A DNA stretch of 64,000 bases from Heloderma charlesbogerti (lineage: Eukaryota > Chordata > Lepidosauria > Squamata > Helodermatidae), in NCBI GenBank assembly GCA_026122225.1, contig JANEZZ010001905.1:186001-250000 (forward strand), written 5' to 3'. A program made the translations under genes and the position numbers. This document shows positions 1 to 10,850 of this stretch, piece by piece. Below the pieces are notes generated by a model. That model saw only the letters and a program-made list of their open reading frames with translations, did not search any database and was not told the DNA's origin. Numbering within the stretch: the first letter of the stretch is position 1; each line of letters opens with the position of its first letter.

Positions 1-621
1 GCACTCTGCTGATGGGTCTCTGCACATAACATCAGCATCAGCTATTCCTTTAGGTACATAGTGGAGGGGAGGGAGCCCATCCATTTCTGTCCCACCCAGA
101 CAGAAACACTATGTGTCTGAACTAGACCAGAGTGGTGGTCTACATGTGCTAAAATGTGGAAACATCGAATGGCATCTTTTGGTCTTAGTTCTTCCCTTTT
201 GGCCTATCAGTGTTGGTATTTGATTTTTACAGCTCCACACACTTTATTTATTTATTTATTTATTTATTTTCAAAAAGTAATTCTTTTTTCCAATTACGTT
301 GTTTCTCAGTGTGGGAAGGAAGGAGGAAGGAGGTGAGATATTTAGCAACCTAGCAGAATAGCTATCCAGCAATGAACATCTGGCTTCCAATCAGAATTCT
401 GTTGGTCATCTTATTTCTCTACAAAGAGCAAAGATGAGAAACCATGTCCATTGATCTTTATTTTGTATCCTTTAAAAATTAAATTATTTTATTGATGCCT
501 AACTGCATACAGCAAGAAACTGTAAGAATACAGAACTGTAAGCAAGAATACAGCAATCTACAAGCCATGTGTTGATCTCAAAGAATAAGAGATATAGATA
601 TAGCTGAAGTGATACACATAG
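1..621. other. Unassigned DNA with a (TTTA)n microsatellite
   Basis: I see no gene here. A tetranucleotide run of TTTA units occupies about 243-270. The remainder is AT-rich, apparently unique sequence with only short chance open frames. Confidence 0.6.
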
Positions 622-712
622 GCACCAATCCTATGTACACTTACTTGGGAGTAAGCCTTGTGGAACACAATGGACCATACTTTGGAGTTAAAATGCACAG
701 GATACAGTGCTG
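622..712. repeat. AATCCTATG/GGAGTAAG palindromic MITE-like repeat
   Basis: The left half carries CCAATCCTATGTACACTTAC and GGGAGTAAG. The right half carries degenerate reverse complements (GTTAAAATGCACAGGATA). The same words recur at about 1213-1275, 11400-11450, 27922-27945, 51315-51380 and 56025-56045. The foldback layout suggests a short non-autonomous DNA element. The superfamily is not determined. Confidence 0.55.
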
Positions 713-1453
713 CTGATGAGCCTCTATTAGTATAGGAGTATGCAAGTTTTCAAGTTAGACTGAGTTCTTCAACCAGATAAAACATTTTGTGTAATGCAAA
801 GGCTTTTATATTATCACACCAGCAGAAGCTGGACTCCAGAAGTAACAGCATTGTTTATTTTTGGTTCTCTAACAACCTGGGTCAGAGAGGAGCCCATGTT
901 CAATAGATCCATTTTCATGGAACTTCCCAAGGAAAATAAAGGTTTTGTTTTGTTTTTCAAGTTTCATATCTTTCATCTGGAAGTATAACCCATTTACCTC
1001 TGTCACTTTAATAACACTGAATGGTTTCTGTCTTTGCTTTATATCCCAAGCTATTGTATCACAAAAGGATGTCATTCAACGGATGAATGGCTCTCTCTTG
1101 GGAAGGCACTCAGCATACGCCATTAACTGCTTTTGCGCCCATCAGAACTGCCTCTTGATGTTACTGCTTCTCCACTACAAACTGTTTATATGATTTGGGC
1201 AAGATGTTTACAGTGCAATCCTATGCATTTCCACTCAAGAAGACTGAATCACACTGAATTCAGTAAGACGGTTTCCCAATTAGTGTATCTTGGATGAAGA
1301 CAGTGCTCAGAGGTTAAGTCACTCAGGCTGTGACCTGGCGAGCAGAAGGCCAGAAAGTGCAGATATGGGGAATTCATTCCTAGCATCATAGCACTGTATT
1401 TCTTGAAGAGTACTTCCCCCCAACTGTATTTATCTTATCAGTATGGGCTGGAG

Positions 1454-1454
<1 letters not shown>
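713..1454. other. Unassigned DNA with a partial MITE-like repeat
   Basis: Apart from a half copy of the AATCCTATG repeat at about 1213-1275, I recognise nothing here. The short open frames on both strands overlap each other and lack recognisable domains. Confidence 0.5.

Positions 1455-1486
<32 letters not shown>
1455..1486. repeat. (GT)n microsatellite
   Basis: A near-perfect run of GT dinucleotides of about 32 bp, followed by a degenerate GT-rich tail to about 1502. Confidence 0.9.
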
Positions 1487-1490
<4 letters not shown>

Positions 1491-1759
1491 GGGGTGTGTG
1501 TAGCAGAAATTCAAAATGCTCATACAATTAGGCATTCATATAATCGCTTTAACTTAGGGTCACTATATGAGGTCACAATGGGGATATAATCTCAAAATCT
1601 GAACACTAAATGCTTGGTTAACAAGAATTGTAAGGGTTGTGGTGATACTGACTAATTATGATTGTAACCTGACCTTGCTTAGAATCCACCTAAAAAGTTA
1701 ATATTGGCCCCTGAAAAAAGTGATGGGGTACCTCTGAATTTTAAATGTTATTATTTCAT

Positions 1760-1830
1760 TACTTTAACCTCACAATAGCCCTGTGAGGTAGGATGGGCTG
1801 AGCGATAATGGCTTGCCCAAGGAACTTCAT
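1760..1830 (-). mobile_element. MIR-like SINE core fragment
   Basis: The segment holds CACAATAGCCCTGTGAGGTA followed by GGCTGAGCGATAATGGCTTG. This is the reverse complement of the core seen in the complete SINEs at 10608 and 13160. The tRNA-like head is missing, so it is a truncated copy. Confidence 0.55.
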
Positions 1831-1916
1831 TGTTGAGTTCCTTCATGGGAAATCTTGTCCAACCGTTTGCTGAAATCAAGATATATTATGTCCACAGCCT
1901 TCTCACTAAAGTAGTA
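1830..1916 (-). mobile_element. CR1 LINE fragment (reverse transcriptase motif A region)
   Basis: Read on the minus strand the DNA encodes a peptide with VDIIYLDFSK. This corresponds to the YLDFSKAFD motif A segment of CR1 reverse transcriptase, which is also present intact at about 15.7 kb. Both flanks are lost, so it is a dead fragment. Confidence 0.6.
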
Positions 1917-2029
1917 AGTCTAACAGAAAGGAGATAAAGTTGGTACCTCCTACCAATCAGTGCATCATTTTCTAGATGGCCATAGACTGACCTCTCATTA
2001 AGAGTATCTAGAAAATAATGCATTAATTA

Positions 2030-2280
2030 GTAGGAGCCAACATGGGTTTGTCAGGAATAAGCCATGCCAGACCAACCATATCTCCCTTTTTTGGTGTAGC
2101 CACTAGTTTGGTGAATCATGGCAATGACATGGAATGGTGTGGTGGAGCCAGGGCTCACAGGACTGGAGGCCATCTGCCAGGGCTACTGTCACTGCATCCT
2201 GCATGGCAGAGTCTGCATTGCACAGGGGGTTGGACTAGATGATCTCCAAGGTCCTTTCCAGCTCTTTGAGGGGATGTTCT
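2030..2280 (+). mobile_element. CR1 LINE relic with truncated 3' end
   Basis: Positions 2030-2130 resemble the CR1 segment that reads QHGFxxNKSCQTNLISF in the better copy at 15.8 kb, with many substitutions. Positions 2140-2280 contain GGGGGTTGGACTAGATGATC, typical of CR1 3' ends. The intervening reverse transcriptase is deleted and the terminal octamer repeats are absent. Confidence 0.6.
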
Positions 2281-2527
2281 TAAGTGGAATCTTAACTCAG
2301 TCTCCAGGACATCACATTGACTCTTGATTGGCTTTTGAACACACAGTTCCATCTCTGCCTCTCTTTTTTGTGGAGACGGCAGTTTCAATCACCACACATG
2401 GCAATGGGTCATTTGAAGCTGGACTAGTTCCTTTTTCTTGAGGGGTCCTTTGCGTGAGGTAGGATGAGGTCCCCTGATAAGTTATTCTTGAATATTCTAC
2501 TTATTTCACAGACTCTCATCTGTAAAT

Positions 2528-2645
2528 CAGCCTTCTCCAACCTGGTGCCCACCAGGCGTTTTGGGCTGTAATTCCCATCAGCCCCAGGCAGCAGGAATGC
2601 TGGGAGTTGGAGTCCAAAACATCTGGAGAGCACCAGGTTGGGGCT
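2528..2645. repeat. Palindromic 'AACTCCCAT' MITE-like repeat
   Basis: The left arm contains CCAACCTGGTGCCCACCAGG and TAATTCCCATCAG. The right arm contains GGGAGTTGGAGTCCAAAAC and GAGCACCAGGTTGGGG. The arms are reverse complements of each other around a short centre. This is one of the fuller copies of a family with at least ten members or halves in this window. Confidence 0.7.
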
Positions 2646-4299
2646 TACAGGTTACTGTCAGTAAATTGCAGGTGTGTGTCAACGTTTATAAAAACATGGT
2701 TAGCTTCAAATCACAGCTACTGTGTGTTTTTCTTTACTGCCAGCATCCCCAGGTGTGACCTGAAATTTGCATAGCACCTATCCAACAGAGACTGCAACCT
2801 CTCTCTATGCTCTGTCTTCAGATTATGACCAATGCAGACTTTATGGCATTAACAGCAAACCAGTTTCTTTTCTCTCCCCGCTCCCCCTCTGCCATCTGCT
2901 TTGCTTAACATCCAGCCTGATGAAGGGTTCTGGGGAACTCGAAGGCTTGCTCGCTCTGTTGTGCCATGTTGCATGGTCATAATGAGGGCATTGCCCTGCT
3001 GTGGATTTTGCACATCTACCAGTAACCATTGGGAAGGGATGTGTGTATCTTCTAAAGTGCAATAAGCAAAGGGTGTGCCTTGGAGCCATTGGCTTGGCAA
3101 CAGCCACCTTGTTTTCTTGTGCAAAGGTTTCCTCTCTGGAGAGAGAAATTCTCCTGCCTCAGAAGCAAACTCCTCCTGGTTTTCCACAGAAAGAACTGTG
3201 CGCCCAAGGAGCCCTTTGCTGTGAGAGGTGCTCTGGGAGCTCCTTCTTGGCCCAAACACTGAGAGCTCATTAAGCGGCTCAGATGCCCTGCCTCTAAACA
3301 GAAGCCACATCATCAGGAGATATCGCTGGTGCAGAAGGGGCGCCTGGGGGCACAACCTTCTGTCTTGCCCGTGCCACCCGAGCACCTCCGCTCCCCATGG
3401 TCCTTTCTCTTGCGCAGAAGGCTTAGGCCACGTGGGCACAGGGCCCCTGCAGGCCACCTGTGATTCTAGCTTGGAGGTCGGGGTTGGTGCACGCACTCAC
3501 ACGCACACACCCTGATGCAGATCAGTCCTTCCTCGGTGCTAACGGGGAAGAGCGCGCTGTATGAGGATCACTGGGGGAGGGAGTGGACAGCCTTCTCCCC
3601 CCCTCCCCCAGCGATCCTGGTACAAATGGCTCTTTCCTTGCTGGTAGCAAGTGAGAAAAGAGTTGTCTGAGGATCTCTGGAGGAGGGAGACCGGTGTGTG
3701 CATATGTACGTGTGTGTAGATGGCAGCAGTGGGGGGCAGAGCACTCAAGGAAGGGCACAGTTAAGGCTGTGGGGAGGGGCGCAGGTTGTGCACCCCTGGA
3801 TAGTACATGGGGGTACACCAGTGGGACCACTGCAGTGACGCCGTCTGCAGGCCTGTCTTCTTCCTGTCAGCATTGGCGGGAGGGGGGGGCAGGAGGCACA
3901 TTTCCTGTTCTCCTGAGTTGACCCTACCTGGGAACCCTGGCCATGCCCAAGGAGGCTCCTGCCCTCCTCCCTTTCATTTCAGTGGGGGCTTTTGGAGGAT
4001 TTTGCCCCAAAAGAGAGCACAGCTGGCAGCAGGTCTTGTAACATTTTGCCATGGAGCCGCCCTTTTGCTTCCTCTCTCGCTGCTTCTTGCAAGCATCCAA
4101 CATGCCTGCAAGGATTCAGAAAAGCAAAGGAAGACTCCTCAGCGGTTTGGCAGGTGGCAACCAAGGAAGGGACTTTCTCAGTTGTGCACCCCACCTTTGA
4201 CACACACTTCCTCCCCGTGGCAGCTCACCGGGTGCCCACACCTATCTTTTTGGTGCCAGGAAAATACATTTTTTAAAATTTTTTCCTGCCCTTTAAGCG
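2646..4299. other. Unassigned DNA
   Basis: No domain-bearing gene is recognised. A 215-codon frame on the minus strand (2849-3496) has no recognisable motif and overlaps equally long frames on the other strand. The words around 2925-2960 (GGGGAACTCGAAGGCTTGCT) resemble a tail often found in the CTTTAAGGTG-type repeats described elsewhere in this window. Confidence 0.5.
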
Positions 4300-4462
4300 T
4301 TTTGGTTCATGTAGTTTTATACTGCTGAGATCTTATGTTTTACTCTCTTGCACTTTACTGTTTAATTGTAAATTTCGATTCGCTGATTGCTTTCTACCTT
4401 CAAAGCTGCTCTGGGAGAAGCAATGCAGAAGGAGCAGGGTAAAAACCTTCGAAATAAAGGAG
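4300..4462 (+). mobile_element. Possible L2-like LINE 3' end
   Basis: A T-rich 3'-UTR-like stretch leads into GCTCTGGGAGAAGC, AGCAGGGTAAAAAC and AAATAAA. This is the order seen in 3' ends of amniote L2-type LINEs. No coding remnant is attached, so the call is tentative. Confidence 0.35.
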
Positions 4463-4999
4463 TGGGTATTTAAATGTTGCACCCTGAACTGTGATCATAC
4501 AGTCTGGTGGAGCTTCCCTGGATTTTTCTCATCTTGTTGCAGCATCGGTAGGGACTGGTGATGGGAAGGGGGTTGTGAAGAGGCCGTGCTGACGGCATGC
4601 TTGTTGTAGCTGCCATGTCCAGTCGGGCTTGGTGTCAGAGAGCTAATCCTGTCTGCTGCAGATGGCGCCTTCTCCGCCAACTGTGTCAATGATGCTTTCT
4701 GACCTCCCATCTCAAGGTCCAGCCTCTGGTGTTTTCGCCGACACCTGCACACGGTCTTGTTAGCAAATGGCTGTCAGTAATAGTTTGTGTGCATACGATT
4801 AATTCACATCTCCACAGCACCATCAATATACAGAGAACTTTGCAGTTCTTATTTATTTTATTCAAGGTTAATTCTAACCAGAGGAGTCCAGGAAGTCTCC
4901 GCAGAATGAAGGTTACACGGAAGGAACATGGAAAGGAAGTGAGCATTACAAGGGCTCCCATGTGCACTTTACCAGCTGCTGTTTGCACATGAGCTACAT
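4463..4999. other. Unassigned DNA
   Basis: Nothing recognised. The minus-strand frame 4686-5084 shows no domain and no plausible splice context. Confidence 0.5.
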
Positions 5000-5339
5000 C
5001 AGAGTTGTTGAACCTCAGGCCTGTGGGCCAAATCCCTCCCTCCAGGGGTCCCCAGAAGACCATGGCTGCTTCCCCTGGCCCCACCCCCTTTCCCCCAGCT
5101 GCCAGTCATTTGGGGGTTTCCTGGCTTTTGTGCCATTTTTTTCCCACCATTCCAAAAGGCTGAACTGCCTCTCCAAAGGCTTAGGGACTGGCAGTGAGAG
5201 CTGTCAGCTCCAGCAGGCTGGTGTTTGGGCCTTGCTGCTTTTGCCTGTGGCCCCGCTCACCTCTGGCATGCTGCCCCCCCCGCCCGAGCTCCCCCAAATG
5301 TGAATTTGGCCCTTGGGCTGAAAGAGTTTCAACACCCTG
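5000..5339. mobile_element. hAT (Charlie-like) non-autonomous element, degenerate
   Basis: The left end reads CAGAGTTGTTGAACC and then GGGCCAAATCCC. The reverse complement of the right end reads CAGGGTGTTGAAACTC and then GGGCCAAATTCAC. The two ends are therefore imperfect terminal inverted repeats of the CAGxGxTGTTGAA type. The interior is non-coding. I could not find a matching 8-bp target duplication, which is expected to decay in an old copy. Confidence 0.55.
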
Positions 5340-5668
5340 AGGGGAGGGGCTCCTGCTGCTGCCCTTGCAACCCTCCTTTGTACCATGAATTAGTTTTTGC
5401 CAAACTCCCTCCAGATGCTTGGTGGAATAATACAAACCCCAAAGGGGTGCAGTGCTAAATGGCCACTCCCACAGTGCCCCAACCTGAGTCCTTCCTGCCA
5501 CCGCAATTCCCCCTTCCTGGAATGCCATGGTCATGGCGAGGTCTCACGACAGGCGTTCCGTGAGGGCCCAAGCCTGCCTGGGAGTACCTGACCCTGGAAA
5601 CTATGGTAAGTGTAGTTTCCATCGTTCCCGGTGTCCTTGGACTGCCATGATGGAATTCTGGAAGCTGT
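5340..5668. other. Unassigned DNA
   Basis: No feature recognised between the hAT-like element and the L3-like LINE. Confidence 0.5.
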
Positions 5669-6375
5669 GAAAAAGGCAAACTCCATGTGAGGCATAATTA
5701 GGAAAGGAATTGAGAATAGAACTGCCAATATCCTACTGCCCTTATACAAATCTATGGTGTGACCATACTTGGAAAACAGTATACAGTTCTGGTCACCACA
5801 CCTAAAAAAGGACATTGTAGAGTTGGAAAAAAGTGCAGAAAAGAGCCACTAAAATAATCAAGGGGGTGGAGCATCCCCTCTATGAGAGAAGGTTACAGCA
5901 GCTGGGACTGTTTAGCTTGGAAAAAAGGAGGGCAAGGGGAGACATGATAGAGGTCTACAAAATGCTCACTGGTGTAGCAAAAGTGGTGAGGGAGACATTT
6001 TTCTCCCTCTCTCAAAATACTAGAACCCCAGGGGGTCACCCATGAAGCTGATTGGTGGGAGGTTCAGGGCAGATGAAAGGAAGACTCCTGACACAGCGCA
6101 TGCATTACGGAATGCCTACCACAAGATGGGCTCCGGGTCCTGAGGGCTGTGTGCTGCCTGCAGTACCAGAGGCAGTAAGCCAGTATTACATGTACTATGC
6201 CTAGGTACACCTCCTGCTGGGGAACGTGGGCAGGAGGGGGCTGTGGCACTCGTGCCCTGCTTGTGGGCTTCCCATTGGGGCAGCTGGTGGGCCATCATGG
6301 GAACAGAATGCTGGACTGGGTGGACCTTGGTCTGGTCCAGCCTCAGGGCTCTCCTTACATTCTTTTGGAAACCCC
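5669..6375 (+). mobile_element. CR1-group (L3-like) LINE, 3' portion
   Basis: The plus strand encodes remnants of the C-terminal part of a CR1-group polymerase, with RATKIIKGVEHPLYERRLQQ and LGLFSLEKRRARGDMIEVYK in one 70-codon frame (5833-6045). Downstream is the family's 3'-UTR: GCTTGTGGGCTTCCCATTGG, a GGACTGGGTGGACC motif and a CAGGGCTCT...TTCTTTT end. It starts at the same internal point as the copy at 60946. It is 5'-truncated, and no intact catalytic domain is present. Confidence 0.75.
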
Positions 6376-6452
6376 CCCCCCGCCCCACCACCCTTGCTCC
6401 TCACCATGGGCATTTGAGGAAGGGATGAGGCAGCAGCAAGGGGGGTTCAGAG

Positions 6453-6820
6453 CAGGGATGGTGTCAAATTTGCTCCATCTGTGTTTGGTGGATTGTCAGG
6501 TGCTTTTCGTTCCGCTGTCCTCCCATGGATGGCGGTGGAAATTTTTAAAAGTTTCTGGATTTATGCAAATTCACATGTTCAAATGTTATGCAAATTCACA
6601 TGTTCAATGCACAAATACCACCCAAATTCACAATTTCCCCCCAAATGAGCATTTTCATGCTTTAGCCTATGAGGGAAATGTGCATTTTTGGCTGGGGGCA
6701 GGGTTGTATACATTTGCACAAGATTCAGGAAAGTTAGAAAACCAGTCTGCAAGCCCACAGAATCTGCCAGATGGGAAAACATGGTCCACTGTGGAATCCG
6801 GTGATTTGTCTGCATCCCTA
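6453..6820. mobile_element. Non-autonomous hAT-like element with target duplication
   Basis: The left end reads CAGGGATGGTGTCAAAT. The right end, reverse complemented, reads TAGGGATGCAGACAAAT. The flanks are GTTCAGAG on the left and GTTGAGAG on the right, an 8-bp target duplication with one mismatch, as expected for hAT transposases. Inside lies a 22-bp direct duplication (6561-6582 and 6586-6607), each copy containing the octamer ATGCAAAT. It has no transposase, so it must have moved in trans. The termini match the nested pair at 31.4-32.5 kb. Confidence 0.75.
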
Positions 6821-8250
6821 GTTGAGAGCTGAAGCAGCGCCATGGGGATTGATGTAGACTCTAGACTCTAGAGCAGACTCCATCCGATTCTAGATGGATC
6901 GGGTGTGGCGTGTGGTGTCCAGCACCCTGTTTTGGGGTCTCTGCCTTGTCACTAGAATTCTTGTACAGGGGGACAGCCCACCTCACCCCCACAGCACCCA
7001 CCAGGCCTTGTCTCCACCTTTTGGACAGAAAGGGGCTGAATGTCCTTCTGCTGACGACCTAACGAGAAGCTCTTCCTGCTCTTCTGTCACGGGGAGACAA
7101 GAGCTCTGCCATGCTCCATCTAGCCACAGACCTGGCAGGATCAGGCTTCGACTCTCAGCTGTTCCTTCTCCTGCTCGTTCCAGACCTTTCTGCAGCCATC
7201 AACCCTGGATTCTTCTCAGTCTCTGACTTTGTTTGCAAGCTTGATGGGTGAATCTGAATTTGCACTTCTTGCAAACAGATATGCTGGAGATGGGCAGACT
7301 GTATAGTTCCTGGGAAAGATAGTGGAGCTGGTGAATGACCTGAAATTCCACAACGGAGCTGGTGAATGACCTGAAATTTTTAGGGGAAGGCTGTATCCAA
7401 AACACAGCATAATTTCTTGTATGAATCAACAGGTTGGTTGATTTGTTGCTTCCTACATTAGCCTCACACAGGCAATGCAGGCAGCAGGAATTACTCTCCA
7501 TTCTTGTGGCAAGTCCTTGCCCCATCACCCTTCTGAGCTATTCTTTGGCCAAAGTACAGGCAGCAGATCCAGCACAGAGCAGCCTCCTCCTCCTCTCTCC
7601 CCTTGAGCTCCACCCCTGGAAACTGTGTCTGTGCCATTGCAGCCACAGAGAGCTTGGGCCCTGGTGCGGGCTGCAGCCTTGTTCGACGGGTATAGCACAC
7701 CGTAGCTCCTCGTCCCATCACCCGGTGGGTCAACCTACACCTTCCAAGGACTGGACTGTTGGACACTTCTCAAAAGGGAATCAGTGTTACCTATCAGTCA
7801 TTGATAGTTTGTATAGCACTGTACATTTGCTGAGAGGCGTTATTATGTTGACACACCCCAAAAAACCTGAGTGGCAAATTGTGGCAATTCCCATTTTATA
7901 GATCGGGAGTGACTTATGCCTTTAACAGCAGCCTTATTTACATGCAGAAACGTAGCACACGAAGCTTTTCCTGGCACGGAAATAAGTGATGGGGAACGCT
8001 TCAGCTGCTGAGTTCCAGGGCAGCGGCCTGCTGTTAAAGGTCCAGGAGCCAGGCCAGAAGAAGATGATGGCCACCTGGAGCACAAGTCCAAGGCACTGGT
8101 GGGGCGATTCCAGGTCTCCCAGGACAAAGTCCAGCTCAGTGGATCACACTGGCTCTTACAGGTAGCATGAGGAGATCCCGCTGCCTCCCAGAATAGATTC
8201 TGAAGGCTATATTTTGCTAGCAGGGCACACTGACTGTGGCTGCAGCAGGC
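6821..8250. other. Unassigned DNA with a short tandem duplication
   Basis: No gene recognised. A perfect 24-bp unit beginning GGAGCTGGTGAATGACC is duplicated at 7324-7347 and 7355-7378 (period 31 bp). The frame 7434-7901 (155 codons) has no recognisable domain and is GC-driven. Confidence 0.5.
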
Positions 8251-8256
8251 AAAGGC

Positions 8257-8266
8257 CTATAAATAG
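8257..8266 (+). promoter_or_regulatory. MEF2-consensus / TATA-like site
   Basis: CTATAAATAG matches the MEF2 consensus YTA(A/T)4TAR exactly and also resembles a TATA box. It sits in a small palindrome, GGCCTATAAATAGGCC. No transcript or exon is recognised downstream, so its use is unproven. Confidence 0.3.
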
Positions 8267-8756
8267 GCCGTCCCTCTGGAGGAAAGCAGAGGAGATGCGT
8301 AATGCTCAATAATGAACGTAGAGTCTTCTCTGCTGCCCTGAAACCACCAGGAAGGAGGGAATTGCATTTTGTATGGAGAAACACTTCGCTTCATGGCTTG
8401 GCTCCCCCATGCCTAAGATGGGTTGCCTCCTCTTTTTGCAGCTGGGAAATGGCAGGCAGTCCTGAAGATGGGAGAAAATAAGCCAACCATGCCCAACCCA
8501 GTCTCAGCTGGGAGCTTGGAAGATGCTGCTAATCTGAAGGGTGGGCCACCCACGAGCCCCACATGAGTCAAGAGCATGCACCACTCCAAAGTGCAACAAA
8601 CTGTGCTCTGGGGAAAGCATTGGCAATGAAGTGGTCAGCCTCCCTAATTCACTGGTCGCCCAGGTTGGGCCATCAGTTAACTTGGAATAGCAACACCCTG
8701 AATGGCTTGTTTAGTCAATCAAGATTCAAAGGTTGTTCTCCTATTTCAGGACCAGG

Positions 8757-8975
8757 TTAAAAGATATTTGCTCAGGCATTTTAAAGTGTTAGGCTGGCTT
8801 ATGTTTAGAGTGCTTTGCTATTTTAATGCTTCTGATTATATTGTGAAGTTTTATGGTTTTATTTTATTATATTGTGGCATATTAGAGGGTTTTTTTAATG
8901 CCTCTTATATACCACCGTGATATCCTAGATGAAAGGCAGATTAAAATAGTTGCAATGATAGATAGATAGATAGGT
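8757..8975 (+). mobile_element. L2-like LINE 3' end with (GATA)n tail
   Basis: A T-rich stretch leads into TATACCACCGTGATATCC, GATGAAAGGCAGATTAAAAT and then a GATA tetranucleotide run at about 8956-8973. This order (ACCGCC-like box, AAAGGCGG-like box, simple tail) is typical of L2-group LINE 3' ends in reptiles. There is no coding part. Confidence 0.5.
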
Positions 8976-9194
8976 AAATGGTGTATAACAACCCAGACTA
9001 CAAGAACAAAGACTTCTGAGGGTGTTTTACGCACTCTTCCTTGCTTGCTATTTTGGGCTCAAGTATCATCGTGTTTCCCTAGTGAATTGTGTGCTCTAGC
9101 GACCAGAAATAACAGCCATGCTTTTGCCTCCATGCTCACACATCTCAACATGAAGAAAAGCAAGAGCCTTCATTCTTCCTGAAGTTCTGCAGAC

Positions 9195-9290
9195 AAAAAT
9201 GAAGAGTCTTGTGGTATCTTAAAGGCCAACACATTGATTATCGCATAAGCCTTTGTGGACTACAGTACACTTCATCAGATGCATGACGTA
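9195..9290 (-). repeat. CTTTAAGGTGCCACAAGAC-type repeat
   Basis: It contains AGTCTTGTGGTATCTTAAAG, GTGGACTACAGTACACTTC and ATCAGATGCATGA. This is one arm of the repeat seen as an inverted pair at 52774-53164. Other copies lie at about 10990-11115 and 33972-34325. Confidence 0.6.
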
Positions 9291-9291
9291 T

Positions 9292-9480
9292 TAGGGATGT
9301 GCATTGGATTTGGCTGAAGCCCGACATAAATCTGGTCCCTTTGGACCATTTCTGGTGTTGCCTGAGGTGAAGATGGCTTCCCCCCGAAGTGACCCACACT
9401 GAAGTTGGACTCACACAAGGCCTTGTGGTGTGATCTGGGCTTTGGAAATGCAGACATTGTCTCTCCAAAACCAGTGTATT
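9292..9480. mobile_element. Truncated TAGGGATG-terminus hAT-like fragment
   Basis: TAGGGATGTGCATTGGATTT matches the left end of the hAT-like elements at 6453 and 31644. No matching right terminus was found downstream, so the copy appears truncated. The right boundary given here is approximate. Confidence 0.35.
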
Positions 9481-9499
9481 TTGCTTTCATTCCTCTAAA

Positions 9500-9640
9500 C
9501 CAGGCATGGACAAGCTGTGGCCCTCCTGAAGTTGTTGTACTGCATTTCCCTTCAGCCCTCACCACTGGCTGTTCTGGCAAGGGATGATGGAAGTTGCAGT
9601 CCACCAACACTGGAGGGCCAAATGTTGCCCTCCTAAGTGT
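9500..9640. repeat. Palindromic 'AACTCCCAT' MITE-like repeat
   Basis: CTGTGGCCCTCCTGAAG and GTACTGCATTTCCCTTCAG form the left arm. GATGATGGAAGTTGCAGTCC and ACTGGAGGGCCAAATGTTG form the right arm. This is a diverged full-length copy of the family. Confidence 0.6.
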
Positions 9641-10607
9641 TGATAAGGGAGCGTGGGGGGCTGGGGAGGGAGTGCAGTTGACTGACCAATTGTCCACCTA
9701 CTAATCCTAAGGTAGATCTTACCAGGAGCTTTCCAGTCACTGTGCTTTGGAGGATGTGGGGTTTTTACTGAGTCACATAACACTGTCTGTTCTTTGTTCT
9801 TCAGTTGCTAACTTGTTCTATAGCAAATAGGAATTGAGAGGTTCTGTCCTGTGTTGGGGTGGGGAGGCGTCAAATTCTGTTTGTTCATGATTTCAAATCT
9901 GTTCTCCTTCTCAAATATTTACCCTTCTCTCAAACCTTTTCCTGCACTAAAAACTCTTTACATCACTGCAGTTCACTATGAAAAGAAGCCTCAATCTGAT
10001 TTAAACTTTATAACTCCCTAGCTCCTGCACTTATCTTTCTGAAACTTTGCAAGTCTCTTACTTAGGACCACCTCTAGGCTGTCTGTCATTTTCAGAACAA
10101 TGGTCCACATGGAACATAGGGGGATAAACGTGCCCTCTTTTAGATAAAGGCTGCTCTGTCTGAAACTTGGAGGCTCGATCTGCTCAGAAGTGGTAACTGT
10201 CCCTGCAAATTTCATCCAGTTCTGCCAAGAAATAAAAATAGTTATCAGCAGTTTCTTTTAAAAGGGAAAGAGCCAGAGCAGTCTCCTAGAAGGGGGCCAT
10301 TCTCCCCTCCCTTCTCTGGGGATGAGGTCATCACGATGTGTGTCTGACCTGCAGATTTGGGAGAGAGACTAAAGGAGGCAGAGAGAGGGGCTGAGTTTCA
10401 GGCTCTTAAAGCTAACAGCATTTGGGGGACTGGCAGTGAACTTTGAGTTAACGCTGTGGGCCTCAAACGTGTGCTTCACGTGTGTGTTTGTAAATAAATG
10501 CAAGTATTACAAAACTCCAGTCAGTCTCCAGTAACCCCACTCCAAGGAAACCAAAACCCCAAGTAAGTGCTGGAACCCCTGAAATCTCACCACTCATGGA
10601 GTTGGAG
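9641..10607. other. Unassigned DNA
   Basis: No gene or repeat recognised. GTAAATAAATG just upstream of 10.5 kb is AT-rich but has no attached coding sequence. Confidence 0.5.
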
Positions 10608-10850
10608 AGCCAGTGTGGAATAGTGGTCGGATTGGGACGCAGGAGATCTGGGTTCTAATCCCCACTCAGCCATGAAGCTCACTGGGTGACTCTCAGGCTG
10701 ACCTACCTCACAGGGTTATTATGAGGTTAAAATAGCCTCACAGGGTTGTTGTGAGGATAAATCGGAGAGGAGGAGGAGCATGTGGGCCACTTTTGGCTCC
10801 TTGCAAGAGGGAAAAAGGTGGGAGATGTTACAATAAATAAATGATAAATA
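10608..10850 (+). mobile_element. tRNA-derived, MIR-like SINE
   Basis: The head GAATAGTGGTCGGATTGGGA and the B-box-like GGTTCTAATCC mark an RNA polymerase III promoter of tRNA origin. The body has CACTGGGTGACTCTCAGGCT and the core CTCACAGGGTTGTTGTGAGG, here partly duplicated as a diverged second copy. The 3' part has GGGAGATGTTACAATAAATA with an AAAT-rich tail. It is the same family as 13160. It is a mobile element, not a functional tRNA. Confidence 0.8.

Noticed and set aside
2849..3496. 215-codon minus-strand frame
   Set aside because: No domain, low-information composition, and comparable frames overlap on the opposite strand.
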